Translations under genes and position numbers: made by a program
Notes under the pieces: generated by a model
What the model saw: only the letters and a program-made list of their open reading frames with translations
Database searches by the model: none
What the model was told of the DNA's origin: nothing
Source: a virus
Virus record (IMG/VR): IMGVR_UViG_3300050034_000546
Coordinates: 1 to 37,539 of that record
DNA: 37,539 bases
Strand: one strand, 5' to 3'
Shown here: positions 16,938 to 24,774 of the stretch, piece after piece
How positions within the stretch are numbered: the first letter of the stretch is position 1
Layout: each line of letters begins with the position of its first letter

Positions 16938-17423
16938 CTATTTCTTTTCCTCGGGGATTTCTGCAGAGGCCGAGCGCCAGGCATCCTTCCATTGGGTTTT
17001 CCCTTTGCTGTCGCGAACGATCTGGGAGGCGCGGTTTTTAATCCTCTTGGCGCGCTCCTCTTCACCGGGTTTAGCCAATGAATCAGCGGAGGTATTCGGA
17101 ACTCCAGCTGTCGCGCGGTTGTAAAGCGGCGCGGCGGGAGTGGCGGCGGGTTTGAGTCCCTTTATTGCGGCCAACGCGTGACTGCGATTGGCAAGCAGAG
17201 CTGGACGCAAAACCTCGCGTTGCGCGGCGTCGGTAATGCCGAGTTCATTGAGATCATTCTCAATAATGGCGGCGTGTTCGGTTTCAAGTGCGGCGTTGCG
17301 ATTTTGCAACGCCATCACATCGTCGTGCGTGGCCACATCGTCCATCGCGCTTTTGATTTCTGGATCGGAGGCGGTGGCGGGCAAGCCAAGCAGTTCGAGG
17401 AGGCATTCTTTGCAGTCTAACAT
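16938..17423 (-). CDS. Scaffold-like protein
   Basis: 161 residues, helical and charged. MLDCKECLLELLGLPATASD followed by a coiled-coil stretch, LRPALLANRSHALAAIKGLK, and a basic C-terminus (RAKRIKNRASQIVRDSKG). In Mu the scaffold is the C-terminal part of the protease gene, starting from a nested start; here an LLELLGLPATASD-type start is a separate gene after the protease. It has a good Shine-Dalgarno (AGGAG, nine bases before the ATG at 17423). Confidence 0.6.
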   Translation of the reverse strand: MLDCKECLLELLGLPATASDPEIKSAMDDVATHDDVMALQNRNAALETEHAAIIENDLNELGITDAAQREVLRPALLANRSHALAAIKGLKPAATPAAPLYNRATAGVPNTSADSLAKPGEEERAKRIKNRASQIVRDSKGKTQWKDAWRSASAEIPEEKK

Positions 17424-17465
17424 TTTGATTTCTCCTATTTTGTTTTGGGTGGGTTTCCGCCGCCG

Positions 17466-18383
17466 TTAGGATTGGAGGCAGGATTTCCGAGCCATCACAC
17501 GATGACCGGAAAAAGTGTTGCGATTTCCGTGAAGGAGGCTCCCCAAGCCACGACGGCCCATGCTGGTGGGAGCGTTCATGCCGGGGAGCTTGTCCCGGAT
17601 TTTCTGAATTACGCCCGAGCCTTTCGGCGCTTCCTTTTCTGGCGTGATGCCGAGTTTGGATTTACGAGCAGCTATGCGAGGCTTTGCGTCTGGGGTTTTT
17701 GATTGGGCTTTGACGCCGGGAAGTTTGTCCCGCGTCTTTTGAATCAGGCCGGAACCCTTCGGAGCTTCTTTTTCTTTCGCCACCTTCGCTTCCTTGATCT
17801 TGGATTTGCGAGCGGCCACGCGAGGTTTTTTTCCGCGGCCGCGCGTATCCCATCCTTTTTTCGCACCTTCAGAGGTGCCGTAGTTTTTGATTTCGCCTGT
17901 CGCGTCGGCACGATTCGTGAGCGGGGTGAGTCCCTTCAAATTGGGATCATTCGTCAAAGCGACGCGATCCAGGCGCATCGGACGCACGCGATTGTTACCT
18001 AAGTCCTCGCAGTCGCTCCGGTTCCAGACGGGAGACACGAGACGATAGCGACCGCCGATGACCGCCTCCTGGCCAAGATCGCTCCAGCGAATTTTAGCCC
18101 AAAGCCCGGTGTCGCGATTTTGCAGATCATAGATCCAGCCCGCAGCGGCGCTGGGCTGCGATGGATCGTTGGAAAAATGATCAAAGTCAGTTAGGAGACC
18201 GGGAAAATTCTCTGCCTTGGATTCCGTCGCAAAACGGTTTGCCATCGCAGTCACGGACGGCGCGTCGACGACCTGGATTAATCCGGAAGAGGGGTGCGGA
18301 AATTCACCGAGCGGCGCGACATGATACCAGCCGTCGTCGGGCATCTTGAAATCACGATTTAGAATGGGAAGATTTGTATTCAT
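17466..18383 (-). CDS. Prohead protease, Mu gpI-like, with basic repeated tail
   Basis: 305 residues from the ATG at 18383; a longer start at 18413 overlaps the portal stop as ATGA. Residues 10-170 match the Mu-I protease pattern: LIQVVDAPSVTAMANRF, GLLTDFDHFSNDPSQPS, AAGWIYDLQNRDTGLWAKI, GRYRLVSPVWN and RVALTNDPNLKGLTPL. From about 175 the protein carries a KKGWDTRGRGKK element and a Lys/Arg-rich tail with two copies of a unit KEAPKGSGLIQKTRDKLPG / KEAPKGSGVIQKIRDKLPG. In relatives the protease is joined directly to the scaffold; here they are split by this tail. The tail may bind DNA or the portal. Confidence 0.7.
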   Translation of the reverse strand: MNTNLPILNRDFKMPDDGWYHVAPLGEFPHPSSGLIQVVDAPSVTAMANRFATESKAENFPGLLTDFDHFSNDPSQPSAAAGWIYDLQNRDTGLWAKIRWSDLGQEAVIGGRYRLVSPVWNRSDCEDLGNNRVRPMRLDRVALTNDPNLKGLTPLTNRADATGEIKNYGTSEGAKKGWDTRGRGKKPRVAARKSKIKEAKVAKEKEAPKGSGLIQKTRDKLPGVKAQSKTPDAKPRIAARKSKLGITPEKEAPKGSGVIQKIRDKLPGMNAPTSMGRRGLGSLLHGNRNTFSGHRVMARKSCLQS

Positions 18384-18393
18384 TTTAGTGTGT

Positions 18394-18408
18394 CCAGCAT
18401 CGCGCTGG
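18394..18408. repeat. Palindrome CCAGCATCGCGCTGG (REP-like element, copy D)
   Basis: Imperfect palindrome between the portal stop (18410) and the protease ATG (18383). It resembles the three other copies of an xCAGCGTnACGCTGx element in the window (22757, 24523, 34405), each at a gene junction. Confidence 0.5.
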
Positions 18409-18409
18409 T

Positions 18410-20026
18410 TCATTTCTTTGATTTCCTGTTTTTGGTTTTCTTTTTTGAAACGGGTTCAGTGGCAAGACCGTTGCCCGTCGCCGCGCCAAGGATTTTTTGG
18501 AGGGCATCGACGGACTCATTGGAAGCGCCGACTTTCTTGGCGAGCGCAGGCACATCGGCTGAGAGTTTTTTAAGCGCCGGAATAAGTTGATCATCAGGAC
18601 CGGCTAAAATCTTCAAGAGCCGATCCCAGACCGGCTTGAGCGATTTCGCATCGGCAGCATTCAACATCTTCGAGGCTTGGGCTAAGAACGCATTGTCCGC
18701 GTCGGCATCGGAGGCATTGAGCAGCGCCCGATTCGCGACCGCGTCGCCATCGTCCTGAGAGCTACCCTCGGGTTTGCCAATGGTCGCGTCCCCGGCCATG
18801 GCCCGTTGCGCCGCTTTATCGACCGGAGCGCGGTCGGAGAGATCGTAGCCGGTGCGCTCGGAAAGTTGGGAAGCTTCGATGGCGTAGCCCGCCTCCGCCA
18901 ATTCCTTGGCATGCGTCACCACGTCGGTCACATTGGTTTCCTCCTTCGCGGCCAGTTCGAAATAGGCGAGTGGCTTTTGACCGGGGAACTTTTGAGCAAG
19001 GAATCCCTTGTCGATTTGCTTTTGGAGCAGCTCCGAAATCTTCTCGGCTTCGGCTTGGGCTAATTCGTCAAAAGTATCCGCGTGAGCGTGACCGGCCAAA
19101 GTGCCGCTGCCACTGGCGGTGAGCATGGTCAATTTGCCGCTGGTTCCCGCCAGCACGATCATTTCGTCGTTGTACTGGATGTGGTCGCGGAAAGGATTCG
19201 TCCCCCGGGCACCGGCATCGACCGTCTGCACTTTGCTGCCAGCGGGAATCGTCCCACGCATGTCGCCGATGATTTGTTCTGCCAGGGCTTGATATTTGTC
19301 CTGCTCGTCTTGCGGCATGTTGGGAGGCAGTTCGATAAAGATCGGAGGAATGCCAAACGTCTCGACAAAGCCGTCCCAATCTTTTTGCGAGAGGTTTTTC
19401 CGCAAGAAGGCATAGATCCCAATCACGTCAATAGGATCGCACTCTTCGCGAACGATAAACCGCTCAGGATCGATTTCCACGACTTGCGACGATTGCGGAC
19501 CACCGGGAACCGAAAACGCGCCGTTATTATAATACCAGTTTCCGAAGAGCCCATCCCGCGCCCAATTCCACTGTGGAACCGGTTCCAGATGGGTAATAGA
19601 TCCATCCGCCGCGTAATGTTTTTCCAGATGCGCAAAACCACGGAATGAAGCCAGAGCGAGATGTCCCACCGCGTCGCGCAGGTTATCGATTGCATCGTAA
19701 ACTTCGCGCAATGCCGTGGCTTGCGCTGTTGCCTGTGCCGCTGTCGCGCCCTTAGGCAGTTCCTTATCGGGAATCGTCTTGATCGACCAGTCCAGCTTTT
19801 CAATCGCCGAAAGCCGTCGCGCCTTGACCCCGCGCAACACCGGATCACGCTCCTCAATGAAGCGATAGGTCCACATCAAATCGGACACGATGCCGATCTG
19901 ATAATTTTGCAGCCGCGCAAATACCAGGGGAAAGGTCAACCCGATCAGCGGATTGTAATATTCCCGCCAACGGCTGGCGCGCTTGAGCTCGGCAGGGAAA
20001 TAAGCCGGAACTTGAATCAAGCTCAT
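18410..20026 (-). CDS. Portal protein (DUF935, Mu gp29-like)
   Basis: 538 residues. The N-terminal third (RLQNYQIGIVSDLMWTYRFI, VLRGVKARRLSAIEKLDWSI) and the middle (ASFRGFAHLEKHYAADGSIT, WNWARDGLFGNWYYNN) carry the hallmarks of the DUF935 portals of Mu-like phages: specificity for an abundant Asp/Arg-rich wing and a helical stem. A Lys-rich tail (SKKKTKNRKSKK) ends the protein. It forms the dodecameric channel for DNA packaging. The ATG at 20026 overlaps the small Cys-rich gene upstream as ATGA. Confidence 0.8.
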   Translation of the reverse strand: MSLIQVPAYFPAELKRASRWREYYNPLIGLTFPLVFARLQNYQIGIVSDLMWTYRFIEERDPVLRGVKARRLSAIEKLDWSIKTIPDKELPKGATAAQATAQATALREVYDAIDNLRDAVGHLALASFRGFAHLEKHYAADGSITHLEPVPQWNWARDGLFGNWYYNNGAFSVPGGPQSSQVVEIDPERFIVREECDPIDVIGIYAFLRKNLSQKDWDGFVETFGIPPIFIELPPNMPQDEQDKYQALAEQIIGDMRGTIPAGSKVQTVDAGARGTNPFRDHIQYNDEMIVLAGTSGKLTMLTASGSGTLAGHAHADTFDELAQAEAEKISELLQKQIDKGFLAQKFPGQKPLAYFELAAKEETNVTDVVTHAKELAEAGYAIEASQLSERTGYDLSDRAPVDKAAQRAMAGDATIGKPEGSSQDDGDAVANRALLNASDADADNAFLAQASKMLNAADAKSLKPVWDRLLKILAGPDDQLIPALKKLSADVPALAKKVGASNESVDALQKILGAATGNGLATEPVSKKKTKNRKSKK

Positions 20027-20193
20027 GCCAAACCTCCGGCCAAAGCCAAAACGAGGATCTCATCCTCAATGCCAATGCCATTGCAAACGCACGGAACACC
20101 GTTGCAATTTGCGCACAGCCATGAAAACCGGCCAACATAGCAGACAAAGGTTTCAAGCGGCTTAAAAAGGCCTCTAGCGCAGATCGTTTTCAT
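20023..20193 (-). CDS. Small Cys-rich protein between terminase and portal genes
   Basis: 56 residues from the ATG at 20193, which overlaps the TGA of the terminase gene; a longer frame to 20316 is not preferred. It contains CYVGRFSWLCANCNGVPCVC, a Cys cluster suggestive of a small zinc knuckle, and ends with a hydrophobic helix. Its ends overlap both neighbours as ATGA, supporting translation as part of the packaging operon. Function unknown. Confidence 0.5.
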   Translation of the reverse strand: MKTICARGLFKPLETFVCYVGRFSWLCANCNGVPCVCNGIGIEDEILVLALAGGLA

Positions 20194-21638
20194 CCGAGCA
20201 CCGCCCTCTTTCGCCGTTCCTGCCACTTTTGCGCGGCGCGGGTGTTCGATACGGGGATAAACCCGCCGGGAATCGTTGCTTTCTTCCCCGCATGGAGAGC
20301 GAGGGCATGCGCCCAAAAATAATCCGCGTGACCGGCTTCGTTGGACTCGGCTACGAACCGGATATTTCCCGCCGCCGTGGTTTCCTTCCGAATTGCCCGG
20401 TGATGGGCAATGATGCTTTTATCGTCGGGAATGCGTACTGATTTATCCTCAAATCCCGCGCGTAACGGATAGGCCAATTCTTCTTTAACCGCGCCCGTGA
20501 AGGTGATGGCCTCGACTTTGTATTCGCCATAGCGTTTCTGCGCCCGCTCCACGAGCTGGCGGCCAATCCCGGTATTGTCGATGCAGGCCCGGCGCAACCG
20601 TGGCAATTGAAGTAGCTCGTAAAGCCGCGCTTCCTGTTCGTCGAAGGTTTTATTCTGAAGCGAGACCAGATGCACCGTGGGCCGTAATCCGCCAATGGCT
20701 TCGACAACCCAGAATACCGTCAAATCCTTGACGCGGCCAATGTCACCGCCGAGATAGAGATTATTCTGACTCGCCGCCAATTCGGAGAGGGTCTTTTCCC
20801 ATTTTTCATCGGGCTTGTATTTGCAACCATCGATCAGTTCATAGGAGAGAAATGCGGATGCGTCGTCGGCAGGCACGCACATGTATTCCTGCAGGAACGA
20901 TTCGTCATCGGCGCAACCGGCCTTGATGAATGTGAAATAATCTGCTTCGTCCATCTGCTGACGTTCGTCGTCGAGGGGCAGTTTGGATTGGAGCTTGTAG
21001 AGGAAACCCTGATCGAGAGCGGTCTGCAGAGTGACCGTATGGAGGCTAAATCCCTTCGGATTGCCCTTGTGCTTGATTTCGAGAATGAGCTGATTGAAAA
21101 AGTTGGCGCTACCACGATGGGTGGAAAAGATCTCCATCGAACCGCCCCAAGTGATGCCAGGATAGGCAATCGAATAGAGTTTGCGCGGATCGGGATGGAG
21201 CGCGAATTCGTCTAGCGTGCGATCTCCGCGTTTACCCGCCTGGGCATCGGGATTGCTGCTCATCGAATGAATGCGCAGACCTGTGGCCATGGCGAGGACA
21301 TAGGCGCTGTGACCGTCGTCATCGATCACGCGCTCGCCGAGATCTTTCGCTCCGAGATTGAGGAGCGATGCAAAGTTCTTGCAGTCTTCGATCAGTAACC
21401 GCGCCTGCAAATCGTCCCGGCTGGAAATCCACGCATCATTGCGCGCCTCTTTGACCGCTTTGGTCGAGACCAGCCGATAGGCATGGCCCCACGTCCAACC
21501 GATCTGGCGCCCCTTCTCGGCGATCTTGAGCCGCGAGTTGTCGCGAATCCATTTGACCTGGTATGGCAACAAAAGGAGCGCGTCGCGCTTGGGAACGATC
21601 TTGGCTTTCCCTGCGAATTTGGGAGCGCGAGCCGTCAT
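20190..21638 (-). CDS. Terminase large subunit (Mu gp28-like)
   Basis: 482 residues from the ATG at 21638, overlapping the small subunit stop as ATGA; the longer frame to 22136 is a read-through of the neighbour. The ATPase has an unusual Walker A (KGRQIGWTW) and a Walker B-like RTLDEFALHPDP. The RNaseH-like nuclease is seen as three acidic positions: YLGGDIGRVKDLTVFWVV, RACIDNTGIGRQLVE, and HADYFWAHALAL. It cuts and translocates phage DNA into procapsids; in Mu-like phages this packages by headful from host-flanked copies. Confidence 0.85.
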   Translation of the reverse strand: MTARAPKFAGKAKIVPKRDALLLLPYQVKWIRDNSRLKIAEKGRQIGWTWGHAYRLVSTKAVKEARNDAWISSRDDLQARLLIEDCKNFASLLNLGAKDLGERVIDDDGHSAYVLAMATGLRIHSMSSNPDAQAGKRGDRTLDEFALHPDPRKLYSIAYPGITWGGSMEIFSTHRGSANFFNQLILEIKHKGNPKGFSLHTVTLQTALDQGFLYKLQSKLPLDDERQQMDEADYFTFIKAGCADDESFLQEYMCVPADDASAFLSYELIDGCKYKPDEKWEKTLSELAASQNNLYLGGDIGRVKDLTVFWVVEAIGGLRPTVHLVSLQNKTFDEQEARLYELLQLPRLRRACIDNTGIGRQLVERAQKRYGEYKVEAITFTGAVKEELAYPLRAGFEDKSVRIPDDKSIIAHHRAIRKETTAAGNIRFVAESNEAGHADYFWAHALALHAGKKATIPGGFIPVSNTRAAQKWQERRKRAVLG

Positions 21639-22132
21639 AGTAACTTGGCAGCCTCCTCGATTTCCTTGAGCGTCTCGGGAGTCAATCCGCCCTTGGATTT
21701 CACCGATTCGAGTTTCGATTTGGCTTCGGCCATTTTCGCTTCGAGCAGCGCCAGCTTGCGTTTGTCGACTTCCAATTTGCTCGCTGCCAATTCGCAACGC
21801 TTCAGGGCGACGATCTCCTTGACGGTCAGTTCGCCATACACTTTCTCGAACTCCCGCTGGGAGAGCCCGCGCCGGATCTTTCCCTCGATATCCGCTGGCG
21901 AGGATTTCTCCGAGGCTTCCGCCGCTTCCTTGGCACGTTGAATGCGCCAGTGCAACCCATACGAGGAGACCAATCGCGACACTGAGGATATGGACGTGCC
22001 GACACCCCACTTCTCGCAAAGCGCTAGTGCCGCCTTGAGCGAGATGCAGTTGTCGATGAGCTCGATCATGAACTCGTCGAGCCGTTGCCGCGCCCGGAGT
22101 TGACCTTCCAATGTGTCTGGCTTGGTTTTCAT
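21635..22132 (-). CDS. Terminase small subunit (Mu gp27-like, DUF3486)
   Basis: 165 residues. The N-terminal half carries a helix-turn-helix-like segment (ISLKAALALCEKWGVGTSIS, then SVSRLVSSYGLHWRIQRAKE), and the C-terminal half is a Lys/Glu coiled coil ending with a SKGGLTPETLKEIEEAAKLL tail. This layout and position, immediately before the large subunit, match Mu gp27 (DUF3486). It binds DNA and stimulates packaging. Confidence 0.75.
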   Translation of the reverse strand: MKTKPDTLEGQLRARQRLDEFMIELIDNCISLKAALALCEKWGVGTSISSVSRLVSSYGLHWRIQRAKEAAEASEKSSPADIEGKIRRGLSQREFEKVYGELTVKEIVALKRCELAASKLEVDKRKLALLEAKMAEAKSKLESVKSKGGLTPETLKEIEEAAKLL

Positions 22133-22387
22133 TCATCGCTTCAAAAGTTGGACTTCACCGGCTTCGGTAATGAGCCAGCGTGGTTCGTCGTCGCCAAACT
22201 CGCCTTCCATGATCGCAATGAGCTTGTGACCGGACAGGTAGGCGATGTGTTCGTCAAACGTGGCGGCGCTCACAGCTGGACGCACCCGAGAATCGAGCGC
22301 GCACCAAAGGGAGTTTTCAGGCAGAGCCTGCGGAGAGGTATCCTTCAGAATCTGCAAAATGACGCGGCGTTCGTCGGATGCTTTCAT
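22133..22387 (-). CDS. Winged-helix-like protein (Mu gp26 position)
   Basis: 84 residues, MKASDERRVILQILKDTSPQ then FDEHIAYLSGHKLIAIMEG and RWLITEAGEVQLLKR. The alternation of short helix and a terminal LITEAGEVQL strand pair suggests a winged helix. Small proteins of this kind occur just before the terminase small subunit in Mu-like phages, and a role as packaging accessory or regulator is inferred. Confidence 0.6.
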   Translation of the reverse strand: MKASDERRVILQILKDTSPQALPENSLWCALDSRVRPAVSAATFDEHIAYLSGHKLIAIMEGEFGDDEPRWLITEAGEVQLLKR

Positions 22388-22728
22388 TTGTTTTTCCCTT
22401 CGAGACGGCAGACAGCCGCCAATACATCATTGATCCGGTTATGCAGCGCAATGGACCGAGTCTCGCCCACTTCCAAAAGCTCCTTGTTGCTCTCGCGTTG
22501 CTCAGTGCGGAAAACTTCAAACTCGCGGCGAAGCTGGGAGAGTTCGTCAAATGTCGCGACGCGCACTTGCGGCGTGACGATGAGCGGCTGTGGGCTAATT
22601 TCGCGCTTCTCGCCTTTGCCGGTTAATTCGCGTTTGAATTTCTCGAAGCCGGAGTTGAGCTTGAAAAAAAAGATCAGCATGATGCAGGCCATTCCGATTT
22701 GACCGGCAGTAAGTAGAGCTTCGTTCAT
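22384..22728 (-). CDS. Membrane-anchored coiled-coil protein (Mu gp25 position)
   Basis: 114 residues. Residues 7-24 (AGQIGMACIMLIFFFKLN) form one transmembrane span near the N-terminus, followed by a charged coiled coil (residues 60-100, FDELSQLRREFEVFRTEQ). Mu-like phages carry similar single-span coiled-coil proteins (gp25) just before the packaging genes. It resembles an inner-membrane spanin in layout and lies beside the endolysin, so a lysis role is possible. Confidence 0.55.
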   Translation of the reverse strand: MNEALLTAGQIGMACIMLIFFFKLNSGFEKFKRELTGKGEKREISPQPLIVTPQVRVATFDELSQLRREFEVFRTEQRESNKELLEVGETRSIALHNRINDVLAAVCRLEGKNK

Positions 22729-22733
22729 AAAAT

Positions 22734-23276
22734 TCAGACCGTTCCTTTTTGTGGGTCCAGCGTCACGCTGGCAGGCAATGCGGCCGCAGGCAGATGGATG
22801 AAGGCTTGGACGTCGGCGTAGGAGCGAGGGCGTTTGGCGACTTCGTAGCCGTCTGCCGAGCCATTGGTATTGGTGTTTCCCTCGACTGCGTAGAAAATGT
22901 CACGGCTCGACGCAATGACGATTCCGCAGTGAGAGAAAGTGTAGACAACAAGGTCGCCACGCGTCGGCTGCGTCCGATCTGCACTGGGAAACCATACGAG
23001 ACAGCTTTGCTGCTTCGCCCAGGTGATGAGTCCGAATGCGGACGGTGTGCGCGGACGCTGGACGCGCGTGGCAAGAGGGTTTTGTGTGATGAATTGGGCA
23101 AGGCACCAATCCACAAAGGCGGCGCACCAGGGCCAGCCTTGGCCATCGAGAGAGGTCGCCTGTTGATATTTCAAAATCGCCGCGCCGCGATTGGTGTGAG
23201 CGGAGTCTTCCTGCGTGCCCACCTGCGATTCGCCAATGGCCGCCAGCGCATCAAAGGGATTAATCAGCGCGGTCAT
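22734..23276 (-). CDS. CHAP-domain endolysin
   Basis: 180 residues from the ATG at 23276, overlapping the holin candidate stop as ATGA; the longer frame to 23486 is not preferred. The CHAP catalytic Cys51 (GWPWCAAFVDW), His116 (TFSHCGIV) and Glu132 (FYAVEGNTN) are visible. It should hydrolyse peptide or amide bonds in peptidoglycan at lysis. No signal peptide is visible, so release depends on a holin. The palindrome at 22757-22771 encodes a PASVTLDP stretch near the C-terminus, so the protein end has been shaped by that element. Confidence 0.85.
   Translation of the reverse strand: MTALINPFDALAAIGESQVGTQEDSAHTNRGAAILKYQQATSLDGQGWPWCAAFVDWCLAQFITQNPLATRVQRPRTPSAFGLITWAKQQSCLVWFPSADRTQPTRGDLVVYTFSHCGIVIASSRDIFYAVEGNTNTNGSADGYEVAKRPRSYADVQAFIHLPAAALPASVTLDPQKGTV
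22757..22771. repeat. Palindrome CCAGCGTCACGCTGG (REP-like element, copy C)
   Basis: Perfect inverted repeat around a central base, followed on the minus strand by ACCCAC as in the other copies. It lies within the last codons of the endolysin gene (residues before the stop at 22734). Confidence 0.65.
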
Positions 23277-23518
23277 TTCTTCCCGCCCTTCGATGTCGGC
23301 CAGGGGATGAAAGCGCAGAAAGATCCGGCGACAAAGGGAAACATCCATGCCACACCCGACGCGATCATTTCCGCGTGCGCCCGGATAAAGGCACACACGA
23401 TACAAAGCGTGGCATAGAGCGATTGAATTCCGGCGACAAAGGCGGCACTCAGAGCCGTCGCAAAGGCCGCGCCGATGCCAAACCAAATAATCGAGAGAAT
23501 GATTTTGGATAATTTCAT
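23273..23518 (-). CDS. Holin candidate, two membrane spans
   Basis: 81 residues. Two hydrophobic spans (residues 4-32, IILSIIWFGIGAAFATALSA; and 52-70, IASGVAWMFPFVAGSFCAFI), with a Lys-rich end (KGGKK). Size, topology and place immediately before the endolysin fit a class II holin, but holin families are not recognisable by sequence alone. It starts at the ATGA that ends the nested lipoprotein frame. Confidence 0.6.
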   Translation of the reverse strand: MKLSKIILSIIWFGIGAAFATALSAAFVAGIQSLYATLCIVCAFIRAHAEMIASGVAWMFPFVAGSFCAFIPWPTSKGGKK

Positions 23519-23991
23519 CGCAGCTTAGTTCCCTGAATTTGCGGCGATTGACGAAGCGAGGGTTTCGGCGCTACTGATGGCGGCACTGACGACAGATTTG
23601 TTTCCACTGGAACTTGTACTGGTCGAAGCTGAACCACCGGCGCTTGAAATGAGATCGGCGAGGTCGGCAGCATAACTTCCCTGACGGGCGCGGACGTAGA
23701 GGTCGGCGAGGGTGCTTCCGTCGAGATAGGGGATGCAGAGTCGAAGCTTATCGAAGTCGCCATCGGTAAGGCGGGGGAGCGGTGCTGACACCCGCAGACC
23801 AGCAATGAGCACGTTGCAACGAGCGCCGTCGCCACGAAGGACTGCGAAACAAAAATCCTCCATGTCGATCTGCGCGCCTTCATAGAGGTCTGCCGCTGCC
23901 TTTTGCTGGCTGGGATTAAGCCAGCTATTGATGAGCTTGAGCAGCTCGCTTGTTGCCTCTGCCACCGCGCCCACATCAGTTGTAGCCACAT
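23515..23991 (-). CDS. Overlapping-frame lipoprotein candidate (o-spanin-like)
   Basis: A second open frame on the same strand runs from the ATG at 23991 (or the internal ATG at 23883, 122 aa) to a TGA at 23515-23517. The TGA overlaps the ATG of the holin candidate as ATGA, the junction used throughout this operon. From the ATG at 23883 it reads MKARRSTWRIFVSQS, a hydrophobic run (FVATALVATCSLLVCGC, lipobox VCGC) and then a Pro/Ser/Thr-rich region. That is the layout of Rz1-type outer-membrane lipoproteins, which are often nested in another frame near the endolysin. A weak point is that the partner frame does not look like Rz. Confidence 0.4.
   Translation of the reverse strand: MWLQLMWARWQRQQASCSSSSIAGLIPASKRQRQTSMKARRSTWRIFVSQSFVATALVATCSLLVCGCQHRSPALPMATSISFDSASPISTEAPSPTSTSAPVREVMLPTSPISFQAPVVQLRPVQVPVETNLSSVPPSVAPKPSLRQSPQIQGTKLR
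23525..23989 (-). CDS. Hypothetical lysis-region protein
   Basis: 154 residues from a GTG at 23989 with the Shine-Dalgarno-like GGAG at a proper spacing. It reads VATTDVGAVAEATSELLKLI, SWLNPSQQKAAADLYEGAQI, with DLYVRARQGSYAADLADLIS and a Ser/Thr-rich tail. Composition is that of a real protein. The second frame through the same DNA (23515-23991) also has features of a protein; see that entry. An ATG in the other frame lies two bases upstream (ATGTG), so both frames can start from the same Shine-Dalgarno. Function unknown. Confidence 0.6.
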   Translation of the reverse strand: MATTDVGAVAEATSELLKLINSWLNPSQQKAAADLYEGAQIDMEDFCFAVLRGDGARCNVLIAGLRVSAPLPRLTDGDFDKLRLCIPYLDGSTLADLYVRARQGSYAADLADLISSAGGSASTSTSSSGNKSVVSAAISSAETLASSIAANSGN

Positions 23992-24018
23992 TGTTTCTCC
24001 GGTTTGAGTTTCTTTCAT

Positions 24019-24046
24019 CCCCTCCGGTCGCTGGTGACCGGAGGGG
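24019..24046 (-). promoter_or_regulatory. 11-bp-stem hairpin in leader of lysis-region gene
   Basis: CCCCTCCGGTC (24019-24029) pairs perfectly with GACCGGAGGGG (24036-24046) around six bases. It is about 30 bases upstream of the GTG/ATG start pair at 23989-23991 and carries a GGAGG-like stretch in its stem, so it could hold ribosomes off until processed. No U-run follows it, which argues against a terminator. Confidence 0.55.
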
Positions 24047-24076
24047 CGGATGGTGTCATTTCGGGTTCTATAAAAG

Positions 24077-24499
24077 TCAGGATGTCTTGGCGGCGTAGAG
24101 ATCGGCACCGGTCTGCATGCCGGTGATGAACGCCTTCGCGTATTGGGTGATGATCGCGGTCGATTCGCCCGCCGCAGACCAGCTCGTCAATTGTGATTGA
24201 AACGCCGAGACAAATTGCTGCGCAATGGAGGCGTAATTCTGCGTCGCGGAATTCGACTTGAGATTCGTAAGCACGCCGCTGATCTGCGAGCTGCTCGGGA
24301 TCGTCCCAGTCAGCAACGTAGTAATCGCATCGGCGATTGATTCAATGTCAGCCGCAGTACCGGCCTTGTTGTCGCCGATTTTAACGATGATTCCCACCGC
24401 AGCGGCCGTGCCCGCGCCCTGGGCGAGAAAGAGTGTTGCGGAATTCGCCGTGCTCGATGAGGTGAGCCAGGACCAAACAGATTTGAGCCAATTGAACAT
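24077..24499 (-). CDS. Hypothetical lysis-region protein with hydrophobic N-terminal half
   Basis: 140 residues from the ATG at 24499; a longer frame to 24655 is not preferred. MFNWLKSVWSWLTSSSTANS, then LFLAQGAGTAAAVGIIVKIG suggests an amphipathic or interfacial N-terminal segment, with Ser/Thr/Ala-rich helices after it. The palindrome element at 24523-24537 lies just upstream of the ATG. It ends in TGADLYAAKTS. Function unknown; pore-forming or structural roles are both possible. Confidence 0.5.
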   Translation of the reverse strand: MFNWLKSVWSWLTSSSTANSATLFLAQGAGTAAAVGIIVKIGDNKAGTAADIESIADAITTLLTGTIPSSSQISGVLTNLKSNSATQNYASIAQQFVSAFQSQLTSWSAAGESTAIITQYAKAFITGMQTGADLYAAKTS

Positions 24500-24522
24500 A
24501 TGATTTTCCTTTTTTATTGGGT

Positions 24523-24537
24523 GCAGCGTTACGCTGC
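24523..24537. repeat. Palindrome GCAGCGTTACGCTGC (REP-like element, copy B)
   Basis: Perfect inverted repeat (7-bp arms around T) between two late genes. On the minus strand it is followed by ACCCAATAA, as in copy A (34405-34419). Confidence 0.7.
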
Positions 24538-24569
24538 TTTGGGTTGGGTGTTTTTTTAAAAACGGAGAG

Positions 24570-24764
24570 CTACTTATCGAACGAGTTGTCTTCCTTGCCG
24601 TCGTCGAGGAAGTCCCCGAGGCGGTTGACGGTGTCCTTGAGCAGGGACGCAACAAAGAAAATGATCACGCCTGTCGAGGGCGAGACGAAGGGAATGGCAT
24701 TGAGGCTGATGACGAGCCCTGCCGCTTTCGCAACATATGAGAGGATTTTGAGAGTGGTTTGCAT
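24570..24764 (-). CDS. Small membrane protein (holin candidate)
   Basis: 64 residues with two likely spans (LKILSYVAKAAGLVISLNAI; PSTGVIIFFVASLLKDT) and a charged, acidic C-terminus. Its size and its place early in the late operon, before the lysis genes, fit a holin or antiholin. The other holin candidate is at 23273-23518, and which of them forms the lesion is not clear from sequence. Confidence 0.5.
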   Translation of the reverse strand: MQTTLKILSYVAKAAGLVISLNAIPFVSPSTGVIIFFVASLLKDTVNRLGDFLDDGKEDNSFDK

Positions 24765-24774
24765 GCGCTTCCTT

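Noticed and set aside
21639-22136. N-terminal extension of the terminase large subunit
   Set aside because: The extension overlaps the small subunit gene and has a composition of an out-of-frame read; the ATGA start at 21638 fits the family start.
22734-23486. Longer endolysin with a Cys-rich N-terminal extension
   Set aside because: The extension is the holin candidate region read in another frame; the CHAP protein starts properly at 23276.
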